NCBI RefSeq assembly: GCF_022836875.1
Contig: NZ_CP090376.1
Location: 806,001 to 870,000, forward strand
Direction of reading: 5' to 3'
DNA: 64,000 bases
Source: Flavobacterium enshiense
GTDB taxonomy: Bacteria > Bacteroidota > Bacteroidia > Flavobacteriales > Flavobacteriaceae
In this document: positions 57,125-64,000 of the stretch, in pieces
How positions within the stretch are numbered: position 1 is the first letter of the stretch
Layout: every line of letters starts with the position of its first letter
The notes under the pieces: generated by a model
Databases searched by the model: none
What the model was told of the DNA's origin: nothing
The model's input: only the letters and a program-made list of their open reading frames with translations
Program-made: the position numbers and the translations under genes

Positions 57125-59068
57125 TTACTTTATCAAATATTCTTCCATAAAGCGTATTACTGCCAAACGCTGGTAATCGACATTGGCTTTTTTCGAGAAA
57201 CCGTGCCCTTCATCTTTCGCTTCCAGATACCAAACCGTATTTCCTTGCGCTTTTAGTTTGTCACGCATTTGAGTAGCTTCGGTAACCGGCACGCGGGGAT
57301 CGTTTGTTCCCTGAATGATAAACATCGGTTTTTTGATTTTATCCGTATTGTTAAGGGGGGAGATTTTATCGAAAAACGCACGCATCTTTTCATCTCTTTC
57401 ATCGCCGTATTCCACTCTTCGCAAATCACGGCGGTATTCTTCGGTGTTTTTTAAGAAAGTATTGAAATTGGAAATCCCAACGATATCTACAGAACAACGG
57501 ATTTTATCCGCATAATGGAAAGCGGTTGCCAAGGTCATGTAGCCGCCATAACTCCCGCCCATAATCATGATTCGGTCTTTATCCAATTCTGGTTGTTGCG
57601 CTATCCAGTCTAACAGCGCACCAATATCTTTCACCGAATTTTCTCTTAAATACCAATTGTCTGCTGCAATATATGTTTTGCCAAAACCAGAAGATCCGCG
57701 AACATTCGGGTTGATTACAGCAACGCCCATTTCATTCGTGTAATAGTTGTTTGAGCCTAAAAATGAAGCCTTGGATTGCCCTTCCGGTCCTCCGTGAATG
57801 TTGATCAAAACAGGTCTTTTTCCGGTAAATTTTGGTGAAGCGGGATAATAGAAACCCGAAATTTTCAAATTGTCAAAACTTTTCCATTCGATAAATTTCG
57901 GCGAGGACATATCTTCTTTTTGCATTTCTCCCAGTTCACTTTCTGTCCAACGTTCTATTTTGTTGGTTTTTAAGGTAAGTTTATAGACATCCGATGAAGA
58001 ATCGGCGGTAGATTGTGTAAAGAAGAAGCTTTGTCCGTCTTTTGTGAAACTTATTCCGCCAATCAACCCTATCGGAATATTTTTCACTTCCTTATAGACT
58101 TTTGATTCCGGATTCATAAGATACATTTTGGAGGTACCTCCTTCGTTTGTAGTAAAAACCATTTGCGTTTTGTCTTCCGATAAGGTAAAGCTTTCAACAT
58201 TCCACGGAATTGCAGTAGTGTGGTATGTTGTTTTTTTAGTATTCAGGTTGAATGTTGCCAATCGCTGAAATTCATTGTCCTTATCCGTAAGATACCAGAT
58301 CTCATCGGCTTTTTTTGAGAAATCCGCACCGATTTGCACGATGCTTTTGTCTGCTCTGTTGGTCACTTCGGTCAGTTTACCAGTTTGGCTATCTAACATC
58401 CAGATATGCGATTCGTTGGCGGAAATAAATTCCTGGATTAACAATTTTTTACCGTCCCTTGAAATGTCCTGAATACTCCAGCCACCACCTTTTACTTCCA
58501 GAATCAATTTGACCGATTTCGGATCGTTGGGGTTCATATGGTAGATGTCCCTGTCCCCTCCGTTTCTTTTTGTGGATGAAAAATAAAATCCGGAGCCGTC
58601 TTTTTTCCAAGTTATATTGCCGTTTTGCGAGCGGCCACCATCAGTAAGCAGAGTAGATTGCAATGTTTTTAAATCCAATTTGTAAAGCTGTCCGAATTCG
58701 TTCCCGCCACTGTCTTTGGAATAAATCAGGTATTCGCCTTTGGTCGGTTCGTAACTGGCATTGCCTACAGGTTCATCAAAAAAGGTGATTTGTTTCCTCG
58801 CACCCATCGGTTGGCTTACTTTATGCAACTGAGCGACGGATCCGAAGCGGGTTGCAATAATGATCTCATTCTTGAGGGGATGGACTTCTGCCAGAGAGGC
58901 ACTTCTTGCCTCCGAATATTTTTTTACCTGAACTGCTAACTCTTTTGGAATATCAGCAATGTTTTCGGTAATTAAATTTTCGTTGGGCAAAATCAAATTC
59001 TTTTTTTCCTGTGCCTGCACACAAAATACGAAGAGTAACGCAAACAAACTGATTCTTGTTTTTTTCAT
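57125..59068 (-). CDS. Secreted S9-family (prolyl oligopeptidase-like) peptidase
   Basis: The 647-residue protein has a signal peptide (about 1-19, ending VQAQ), a WD40-like beta-propeller (about 50-385), and an alpha/beta hydrolase domain with GGSYGGYM (Ser about 507), NDPRVPV (Asp about 590) and EGHGF (His about 623), so the catalytic triad is present. It cleaves short peptides, typically after Pro or Ala. Start by ATG 145 bases from the next gene. Confidence 0.92.
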   Translation of the reverse strand: MKKTRISLFALLFVFCVQAQEKKNLILPNENLITENIADIPKELAVQVKKYSEARSASLAEVHPLKNEIIIATRFGSVAQLHKVSQPMGARKQITFFDEPVGNASYEPTKGEYLIYSKDSGGNEFGQLYKLDLKTLQSTLLTDGGRSQNGNITWKKDGSGFYFSSTKRNGGDRDIYHMNPNDPKSVKLILEVKGGGWSIQDISRDGKKLLIQEFISANESHIWMLDSQTGKLTEVTNRADKSIVQIGADFSKKADEIWYLTDKDNEFQRLATFNLNTKKTTYHTTAIPWNVESFTLSEDKTQMVFTTNEGGTSKMYLMNPESKVYKEVKNIPIGLIGGISFTKDGQSFFFTQSTADSSSDVYKLTLKTNKIERWTESELGEMQKEDMSSPKFIEWKSFDNLKISGFYYPASPKFTGKRPVLINIHGGPEGQSKASFLGSNNYYTNEMGVAVINPNVRGSSGFGKTYIAADNWYLRENSVKDIGALLDWIAQQPELDKDRIMIMGGSYGGYMTLATAFHYADKIRCSVDIVGISNFNTFLKNTEEYRRDLRRVEYGDERDEKMRAFFDKISPLNNTDKIKKPMFIIQGTNDPRVPVTEATQMRDKLKAQGNTVWYLEAKDEGHGFSKKANVDYQRLAVIRFMEEYLIK

Positions 59069-59213
59069 GATTTACGGATGGATTTGTTTTTAGTCCTAAA
59101 AATGTAATGAATAAATTTACAGGAAATACTAAAACATCGTCAATATCAAAAAAATCCCGTTAATCGTTCGTTTTTTGCAGCTGTAATTCTAAATGTAAGT
59201 TAGAATTTTATCA

Positions 59214-60137
59214 TTACCCTCTTCGCATCGAACGGTTCACTAGAAACAGCCCTAAAAGGGTCACGCTTCCGCCAATGCCAATCATTATCGTCAGTGGTTC
59301 GTTAAAAATGAGAGAACCTAGTAATACCGCTACAATCGGGTTGATGTATGCATACACACTGCTTATCTCGGCGGGCAAATGTTGTAGCGCATAAATAAAA
59401 GCGATGAACGTGAAAACAGAACCGAATACGACCAGATAACCGATGGACCACCAGGAAGCGGACGGAATTTCGGTTAAACTTACTGATGTCCCCGTAGCGC
59501 CGGTATAAGCGAAAAGTAAAATACTGGAGATTAACATTTGTAATCCCAAACTGAAATAGGGGTTAAAGCTTGCGGCTTTCTTTTTGGTGTACAAACTTCC
59601 GAAAGCCCAGGTAAACGTAGCTAAAACCGACAGGAAAATCCCAAACTGAAAATCCGGTTTCAGGAAATCGGCCAGGTAATCATAAAAAATCAGGCATACG
59701 CCGCCAAAACTGATGATCATGCCGAGGATGGCCCATCTCGATAATCGCTCTCCTCTGAAAAGGCTAATTATCACAATCCATAACGGAAACATGGCTCCGA
59801 TGATGGCGCCCAGTCCGCTGGAAATGTATTTTACGCCCCATGTACTTAAACCGTTACTGAGCATAAAGTTTAAGATACTTAGGATAACGATAGTTTTCCA
59901 CTGCTTTCCTTGTGGCCAGGGTGTTTTTTTTATGAGAAAATAGCAGATGTAAATGCTCGCACCTAAAAACTGACGAATCGCTGCCAATTGTAATGCCGGC
60001 ATGTGCTTAACACCTTCCTTTGAAGCCAACCATGTGGTTCCCCAAAAGAAACTTACCCAAATCAAAGCGGCCATTGGTAATCCGATTGATTGCAGTTTGT
60101 TTTTGGCGGTCAGATGCAGGTTAAAGATTTTGAGCAC
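59214..60137 (-). CDS. EamA/DMT-superfamily transporter
   Basis: The 307-residue protein has ten hydrophobic helices in two EamA repeats (about 20-150 and 165-300), with WVSFFWGTTWLASKEGVKHM at the start of the first and SVYAYINPIVAVLLGSLIFNEPL at the end of the second. Members export amino acids and metabolites; the substrate is unknown. It is one base after the epimerase-like gene on the same strand. Confidence 0.86.
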   Translation of the reverse strand: MLKIFNLHLTAKNKLQSIGLPMAALIWVSFFWGTTWLASKEGVKHMPALQLAAIRQFLGASIYICYFLIKKTPWPQGKQWKTIVILSILNFMLSNGLSTWGVKYISSGLGAIIGAMFPLWIVIISLFRGERLSRWAILGMIISFGGVCLIFYDYLADFLKPDFQFGIFLSVLATFTWAFGSLYTKKKAASFNPYFSLGLQMLISSILLFAYTGATGTSVSLTEIPSASWWSIGYLVVFGSVFTFIAFIYALQHLPAEISSVYAYINPIVAVLLGSLIFNEPLTIMIGIGGSVTLLGLFLVNRSMRRG

Positions 60138-60138
60138 G

Positions 60139-60966
60139 TTACAGGTTGTTTTTCCGGAATGAATACTTTAAAAGCCTCTCTGTTTTCTCACTTGAGATGT
60201 ATTTTCCAACGGAAGGTTTGTCGTTTGCAAATGTAGGAATTAACAGATTCATTTCCTCGGCTTTTTTACTGTAATACTCTTGCCGCGTCGGATGGAAAGG
60301 CGTCACGGCGTTAAAGGTTTCATCCCACACTTCTTCTTCGATTATTTTTGTGATGATGCCAATGCAGTCTTCCTGATGAATCAGATTGATCAGCGCTTCC
60401 GGATTACTTAAGTTTTCTTTTCCGGCCAGCATTTTTATCGGATGTCTGTCTGGGCCGATGAGTCCGCCGAAACGGATTATGGTCGTTTTAAAATTGGGAT
60501 TCTGTTGCAATATTTTTTCAACAGCAAGCAGTTGTTTCCCGCTTTCGGTGTCGGGAGCAGGGATGATTTCTTCTGTTATGTCCGCATTAGTATCCGGATA
60601 AACCGATGTGGAACTAATGAAAATCACTTTCTGTACCGACGATTTTTCAATATAGGGTAGCAGTTTTTCGATTTTGGAAACAAAAACTTTGACTGAGCCT
60701 TCAGTAGTTGCGTTACGCAAACCTGGCGGTATATCGATAATCAGGATTTCAGAATCTTCCAAAAAAGCGTCAACAGTGCCTTGTGTTTCGTTTTCGGTTA
60801 AAAGTATCTGAAACGGGATTATTCCGTTTTCTTTTAATAAGGTGATTTTTTTCTCTGAAGTGGTCGATCCGTTTACGCGGAATCCTTCTGAAACTAATTT
60901 TTCGGCTAGAGGGAAACCTAACCATCCGCAACCCAATATAGCTATTTTCGGTTTATTGGTTATCAT
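60139..60966 (-). CDS. NAD(P)-binding epimerase/dehydratase-like protein (YeeZ-type)
   Basis: The 275-residue protein has an N-terminal Rossmann motif GCGWLGFPLA (about 12-21), FISSTSVYPDTNADITEE (about 116-133) with the Ser and Tyr of short-chain dehydrogenases, and LIHQEDCIGII near 195. It resembles the E. coli YeeZ/SDR family with unknown substrate. Its start overlaps the end of the upstream NUMOD4 gene by 14 bases. Confidence 0.84.
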   Translation of the reverse strand: MITNKPKIAILGCGWLGFPLAEKLVSEGFRVNGSTTSEKKITLLKENGIIPFQILLTENETQGTVDAFLEDSEILIIDIPPGLRNATTEGSVKVFVSKIEKLLPYIEKSSVQKVIFISSTSVYPDTNADITEEIIPAPDTESGKQLLAVEKILQQNPNFKTTIIRFGGLIGPDRHPIKMLAGKENLSNPEALINLIHQEDCIGIITKIIEEEVWDETFNAVTPFHPTRQEYYSKKAEEMNLLIPTFANDKPSVGKYISSEKTERLLKYSFRKNNL

Positions 60967-61588
60967 TCTTCGGTTTAATATTGACCTTAATGTGTCCCCA
61001 GTTTTCTCCCGACTTGATTCTGTATAGCTGCATTTCGCTCACGCCAAACTGTTTGGCCAGGATTTTCATTCGGGTTTTTCGATTGGGGTCCAGCAGTATT
61101 TTTTTTAATCGAATTACAGTTGTTTCCGTTAATTTCGATCCGTTGGCTTTGATATTGTGCTCGATTAATTTCTTTTTAGCGGCAATCACTTTGGGACTGC
61201 TCCTATAGTGTTCCATTTTCCCTTCGTAGTTGACCCATTTCAGGTTTTTAACGTGGTCGTTGTCTTTCTTACGATCGATATGAATCACATACAATTGGTC
61301 TTCAGAAGTTTTTGGAATGAAAAGTTCGGCAACCAGTTTGTATAGCAATACGGCTTTTTGTATTCTCTTGCCCTTGTTCGGATAGTATAAACGCAGTGTG
61401 CGATAGCCATCCGTTAAAGTGCCTTTCAATAATTTTCCGTGTTTCATGTTGTCGGTAAAACTCATTAAACGACCGTAATTGGAAAGCGCATACTGGAATT
61501 CAAATTTCTTTTCTACATCAGGATGTTTGAATACTTCTTCAGGAATTTCTTTGAATACTTCATCGGGATAAAATCGTATCATAATCAC
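60953..61588 (-). CDS. NUMOD4-HNH-type DNA-binding protein
   Basis: The 211-residue protein has an N-terminal NUMOD4 module (YALSNYGRLMSF, about 33-44), a YVIHIDRKKDNDHVKNLKWV segment corresponding to the HNH nuclease core (about 99-118) with its first Asn replaced by Ile, and a helix-turn-helix near the end (AKQFGVSEMQLYRIKSG, about 179-195). Phage and homing endonucleases share this layout, yet here the gene overlaps both neighbours, so it may be a domesticated regulator. Cleavage activity is not assured. Confidence 0.8.
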   Translation of the reverse strand: MIMIRFYPDEVFKEIPEEVFKHPDVEKKFEFQYALSNYGRLMSFTDNMKHGKLLKGTLTDGYRTLRLYYPNKGKRIQKAVLLYKLVAELFIPKTSEDQLYVIHIDRKKDNDHVKNLKWVNYEGKMEHYRSSPKVIAAKKKLIEHNIKANGSKLTETTVIRLKKILLDPNRKTRMKILAKQFGVSEMQLYRIKSGENWGHIKVNIKPKNDNQ

Positions 61589-61940
61589 ACCATTTATTGT
61601 CTTTCTTCACTAAAAGAAACCCGTCATTTTCTATCGCTCTGTATCCTTGGTCATACAAAAAGTAATAAGTGTAGCCGTTTTTTGTTTGGTACACAGATGT
61701 GAAAAAGGAAAAATCAAAATTTTTGTCTATCAATTTCGATCGAGTAGTTTCTGATTTTTCAGTGGGGTTCAGTTCAGACAAAATACGGTAATTTTTTCGT
61801 AACTTATTGTTAATATTACGCATCAAATTAGTATTATCCTTATTTATTTTATTGTTGTAGGAATTCCTGCATCCGTCTCCGCAAAATTTTTTATCCTCCC
61901 TGCCAGAGAAGGAATCGCCACATTCTAAACACTTCTTCAT
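61560..61940 (-). CDS. Small protein with an N-terminal zinc ribbon
   Basis: The 126-residue protein begins MKKCLECGDSFSGREDKKFC, continuing to a fourth Cys in GDGCRNSYNN, a four-cysteine (CxxC...CxxxC) zinc ribbon, followed by a basic helix and a domain of unknown fold. It precedes the NUMOD4 gene, overlapping it by up to 29 bases, and follows the BstA-like gene by three bases, so it is part of one transcript. Function unknown. Confidence 0.8.
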   Translation of the reverse strand: MKKCLECGDSFSGREDKKFCGDGCRNSYNNKINKDNTNLMRNINNKLRKNYRILSELNPTEKSETTRSKLIDKNFDFSFFTSVYQTKNGYTYYFLYDQGYRAIENDGFLLVKKDNKWCDYDTILSR

Positions 61941-61943
61941 TTG

Positions 61944-62498
61944 TTAAAAATTAAATTCTCCTTTATAAGAAAAAGCCTGATTGATATGTGCTAAATGATG
62001 CCTACAGTGCCAATGGTAAATGCCTAATCCTTCTTTGACAGAAAAGAGGCGTTGATGTTGCGGATGATAGTATATACGGTTCCAATCGTTTTCCATTAGA
62101 TTTTCCATTAGTTGCGACCAACGTTCGTGAACGCCTTCAATAATTTTTAGGGAAGATTGAATATCGTCCTGTAAACCGTCTGTCAGTTCAGCCCAAAGTG
62201 CTTCCTCATAAGGGCGAATTACCGGTGCGTCCTCCGTGAGTGTCTGTTTCAGTCGAATGATAGCGTTCATGTGGCTATCGGCCAAATGATGGATGACCTG
62301 TTTAATAGTCCAGCCTTCCGGGCGGTATTTCCAGTTTTTTTCGGTGGCGGAAAGATTTTCGACAGTTTTTTTTAATTCCTGTGGAAATTCGCTAATGGTT
62401 TTTTTCCAGGTTTCAAGATGTTCCTGTGTGATTTCCTCGGGACAGGCAAAACGGCCTATTGGGAATTTGAGTTTTTCGATGTCGCTAGGTTTGTTCAT
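61944..62498 (-). CDS. DinB-like bacillithiol transferase (YfiT/BstA type)
   Basis: The start at 62498 (MNKPSDIEK) gives 184 residues of a DinB-fold protein with three metal-binding histidines, in VIHHLADSHMNA (His about 68) and YHWHCRHHLAHI near the end (His about 160-168). The E(x)LK..FPIGRF start is typical of the YfiT/BstA family, which in Bacillus joins bacillithiol to reactive compounds such as fosfomycin-like epoxides. It fits the bacilliredoxin gene elsewhere in the window. Confidence 0.84.
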   Translation of the reverse strand: MNKPSDIEKLKFPIGRFACPEEITQEHLETWKKTISEFPQELKKTVENLSATEKNWKYRPEGWTIKQVIHHLADSHMNAIIRLKQTLTEDAPVIRPYEEALWAELTDGLQDDIQSSLKIIEGVHERWSQLMENLMENDWNRIYYHPQHQRLFSVKEGLGIYHWHCRHHLAHINQAFSYKGEFNF

Positions 62499-62628
62499 GG
62501 CGCTTATGATTTGAATTGTCTGCAATTGTCTAAGCTTAAGATTATTGGTTTGTTTTTGTATAAAAGTTAAGGCGGGGTAAGGATTGCAACTGTTTATACT
62601 TTTTTTCAGATGAATGAAAAATAGTAAT

Positions 62629-62636
62629 CAAATATA
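62629..62636 (-). promoter_or_regulatory. Probable -7 element of the BstA-like operon
   Basis: On the minus strand the site reads TATATTTG, an exact TAnnTTTG match about 130 bases before the ATG at 62498. The phased repeats at 62652-62700 lie directly upstream of it. Confidence 0.48.
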
Positions 62637-62651
62637 AGAAAATTCCTGATA

Positions 62652-62700
62652 ACAAACGACAACAAATACTTACAAACGAAAGTAAACGACTTACAAACGA
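62652..62700. repeat. Five phased 8-base direct repeats in a divergent promoter region
   Basis: ACAAACGA at 62652, 62672 and 62693, with the variants ACAAATAC (62662) and GTAAACGA (62682), are spaced 10, 10, 10 and 11 bases apart, so the same face of the helix is presented each turn. The array lies between the BstA-like gene and ssb. It could bind a cooperative regulator or bend the DNA. Confidence 0.6.
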
Positions 62701-62798
62701 TTAATTTTCGTACAATTTTGCAATTTTGCCATGTCGAATCACACAATCATAATCTCGAAGAGATTTTTTTTAACAGAAACATTTAAATTTTATAAGCC

Positions 62799-63125
62799 AT
62801 GAAAAACAGAGTACAATTAATCGGAAAAGTAGGCCAGGAGCCGGAAGTGAAGACCATCAATGGAGATCGTAAAGTAGCTAACATTACTATTGCGACTCAT
62901 GATTTTTATTATAATGAAAAAGGAGATAAGGTTGAACAAACGGAATGGCATCGTGTTACAGCCTGGGGTAAAACCGCTGAAATCATCGAAAAATTCGTGG
63001 TTAAAGGAAAGGAAATCGGTATTGAGGGCAAACTGACGCATCGTAGTTATGACGATAAAGAAGGTAATAAAAAATACATAACGGAAATCGTTGCCAGCGA
63101 AGTATTGCTTTTGGGAATTAAGTAA
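62799..63125 (+). CDS. ssb: Short single-stranded DNA-binding protein
   Basis: The 108-residue OB-fold protein begins MKNRVQLIGKVGQEPEV and has TEWHRVTAWGKTAEI, the typical SSB sequence. It ends right after the OB fold (SEVLLLGIK) and lacks the Gly-rich linker and acidic DDDIPF tail by which full-length SSB recruits repair enzymes. It may be a secondary SSB. A decayed HRDC-domain gene follows by three bases. Confidence 0.9.
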   Translation: MKNRVQLIGKVGQEPEVKTINGDRKVANITIATHDFYYNEKGDKVEQTEWHRVTAWGKTAEIIEKFVVKGKEIGIEGKLTHRSYDDKEGNKKYITEIVASEVLLLGIK

Positions 63126-63128
63126 GAA

Positions 63129-63551
63129 ATGTTCGTTCGGTTATTTACCATCCGTGTTGCCCCGTCTCTTTTTTTGGACGATCAGTGGATTTTGGACGAT
63201 TTTCTACAACAGGTCAAGTTTGTTAAATCAGCAACCCATTTTGTGGAATCGACTAAGCAGCCGTATTGGTCTGTTTTACTCCATTATGAAGATAATTCGA
63301 AGGTGAAAGAAACCTCAAGGGCTGTAGAAGAATCAGACCTGACTCCGGGAGCTTTATGTGTTGGAATGTTTAAAACAATGGAGAGCGGAAAAAGCAGAAG
63401 AATTAAACATGCCGAGTCATAATTCGGAATTGGTAAATATTGCTTTTAGCGTCCAATAAGATAAGGAAGCTTCTAAGAACATATTGGTTTTGGACCAAAA
63501 AAAATTGAAAAATGTGCGAATGATTTTATGGAGGTTTTGAATGTAGTTTAA
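63129..63551 (+). pseudogene. HRDC-domain protein gene disrupted by three frameshifts
   Basis: The first 70 codons read MFVRLFTIRVAP...YWSVLLHYED, as at the start of small HRDC-domain proteins. After DLTP the frame breaks near 63347-63349 (GGG), and the HRDC helix LYVLECLKQWRAEKAEELNM with HNSELVNIA follows in a second frame. It breaks again near 63444-63447 (TTTT), giving LASNKIRKLLRTY in a third, and near 63484-63485 (TT), giving GFGPKKIEKCANDFMEVL in the first, to a stop at 63549. Removing one base at each site restores a 139-residue protein. Either a real pseudogene or sequence errors. Confidence 0.82.
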
Positions 63552-63559
63552 GTGAAACA

Positions 63560-63594
63560 GACCATCAGCAGTTGCTGGTGGTTTGTTTGTTTTT
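63560..63594 (+). terminator. Probable terminator after the HRDC gene
   Basis: ACCATCAGCA pairs with TGCTGGTGGT (one wobble pair) over two bases and is followed by TTGTTTGTTTTT, nine bases after the HRDC stop. Confidence 0.65.
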
Positions 63595-64000
63595 AATAGA
63601 TGGAAGCCGCTATGCGATATGTATTGGCATGTGCCTCGATAATAGTCTTGATGTCCAGAGAGTAACCGCCTCCCATACTCACCTGTACAGGGATTTGATA
63701 TTTACTACAAAGGGAAAAAACTATTTCATCTCTTTTTTTACATCCGTTCAGACTGCAGCCCAGTTTTCCCAATTTATCTGAAGCCAAAATGTCCACGCCG
63801 CTCAGGTAAAAAATAAAATCCGGTTTTTGTTTTTCGATGAGGTAAGGCAAAGTATTTTGCAGTATCTCAAGAAATTTTTCATCATCAGTATGATCATGGA
63901 GCGCGATGTCTAAATCGGAGGTTTCTTTTTTAAACGGGTAATTCGACTTGCCGTGCATCGAAAACGTAAACACCTTGTCGTTGTTGTGGAAAATTTCTGC
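63593..64000 (-). CDS. Histone deacetylase-like protein, 5' end cut by the window edge
   Basis: The reading frame is open from base 64000 downward, so the gene starts beyond the window. The visible 135 codons, starting AEIFHNNDKVFTFSMHG, contain SDLDIALHDHTDD, PDFIFYLSGVDILASDKLG and SMGGGYSLD, the C-terminal half of class I/II-type deacetylases (acetoin-utilisation AcuC/HDAC superfamily) including the active-site Asp and Gly motifs. Bacterial members deacetylate small molecules or proteins. Confidence 0.85.
   Translation of the reverse strand, partial: AEIFHNNDKVFTFSMHGKSNYPFKKETSDLDIALHDHTDDEKFLEILQNTLPYLIEKQKPDFIFYLSGVDILASDKLGKLGCSLNGCKKRDEIVFSLCSKYQIPVQVSMGGGYSLDIKTIIEAHANTYRIAASIY

Overview
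The window is chromosomal DNA of a member of the Flavobacteriaceae, most likely Flavobacterium or a close relative. The evidence is a gliding-motility lipoprotein (GldH), a secreted metalloprotease with a type IX secretion C-terminal domain, bacillithiol-type thiol enzymes, Bacteroidetes-type promoters (TAnnTTTG at -7), little use of Shine-Dalgarno sequences, and dense packing of genes that end in strong hairpin terminators. No tRNA, rRNA, CRISPR array, prophage or intact insertion sequence was seen. Both edges cut genes: a U32-family protein on the left and a histone-deacetylase-like protein on the right.

Layout. 1-1445: U32 protein with a one-base-overlapping ferredoxin. 1542-7472 (minus): AI-2E-type permease, potassium-channel-like protein, and a tripartite efflux operon (TolC, HlyD, 14-TM MFS). 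7890-12004 (plus): ricT, gldH and a class A penicillin-binding protein. 12078-13441: a 3-oxoacid CoA-transferase pair. 13896-15914: secreted M4 protease. 16030-16180: decayed IS3-family transposase. 16316-24858: housekeeping genes (RlmI-like methyltransferase, class I fumarase, nucleoside-gate membrane protein, DEDD exonuclease, serine hydrolase, alkyltransferase, XRE regulator, c-type cytochrome lipoprotein), with two copies of a structured dispersed repeat between them.

24932-38911 is a heme-biosynthesis locus. hemA-C-D-E-F-B run leftward, and hemH and hemJ run rightward. Together they cover glutamyl-tRNA to heme apart from hemL. An AraC-type regulator sits in the middle behind a perfect palindrome that matches sequence upstream of feoA, suggesting metal-dependent control. 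Between this regulator and hemH lie six secreted paralogs arranged as two tandem copies of the same three-gene cassette (31923-37078). This is the least explained and most interesting part of the window.

38915-45644 continues with a histidine kinase, enoyl-CoA hydratase, glutamate dehydrogenase, HD hydrolase, acyl-ACP desaturase, acyltransferase and bacilliredoxin. 45713-54778 is a metal and redox region: a TonB receptor with a thioredoxin-like partner, diverging from a DtxR/MntR-type repressor and an Nramp transporter fused to a universal-stress domain, then feoAB with a cysteine-rich accessory peptide, and a SCO protein. 55003-60966 holds M13 and S9 peptidases, a drug/metabolite transporter and a nucleotide-sugar-epimerase-like protein. 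60953-64000 holds a NUMOD4/HNH protein, a zinc-ribbon protein, a bacillithiol-transferase-like protein, a short single-stranded DNA-binding protein, a frameshifted HRDC-domain gene and the truncated deacetylase.
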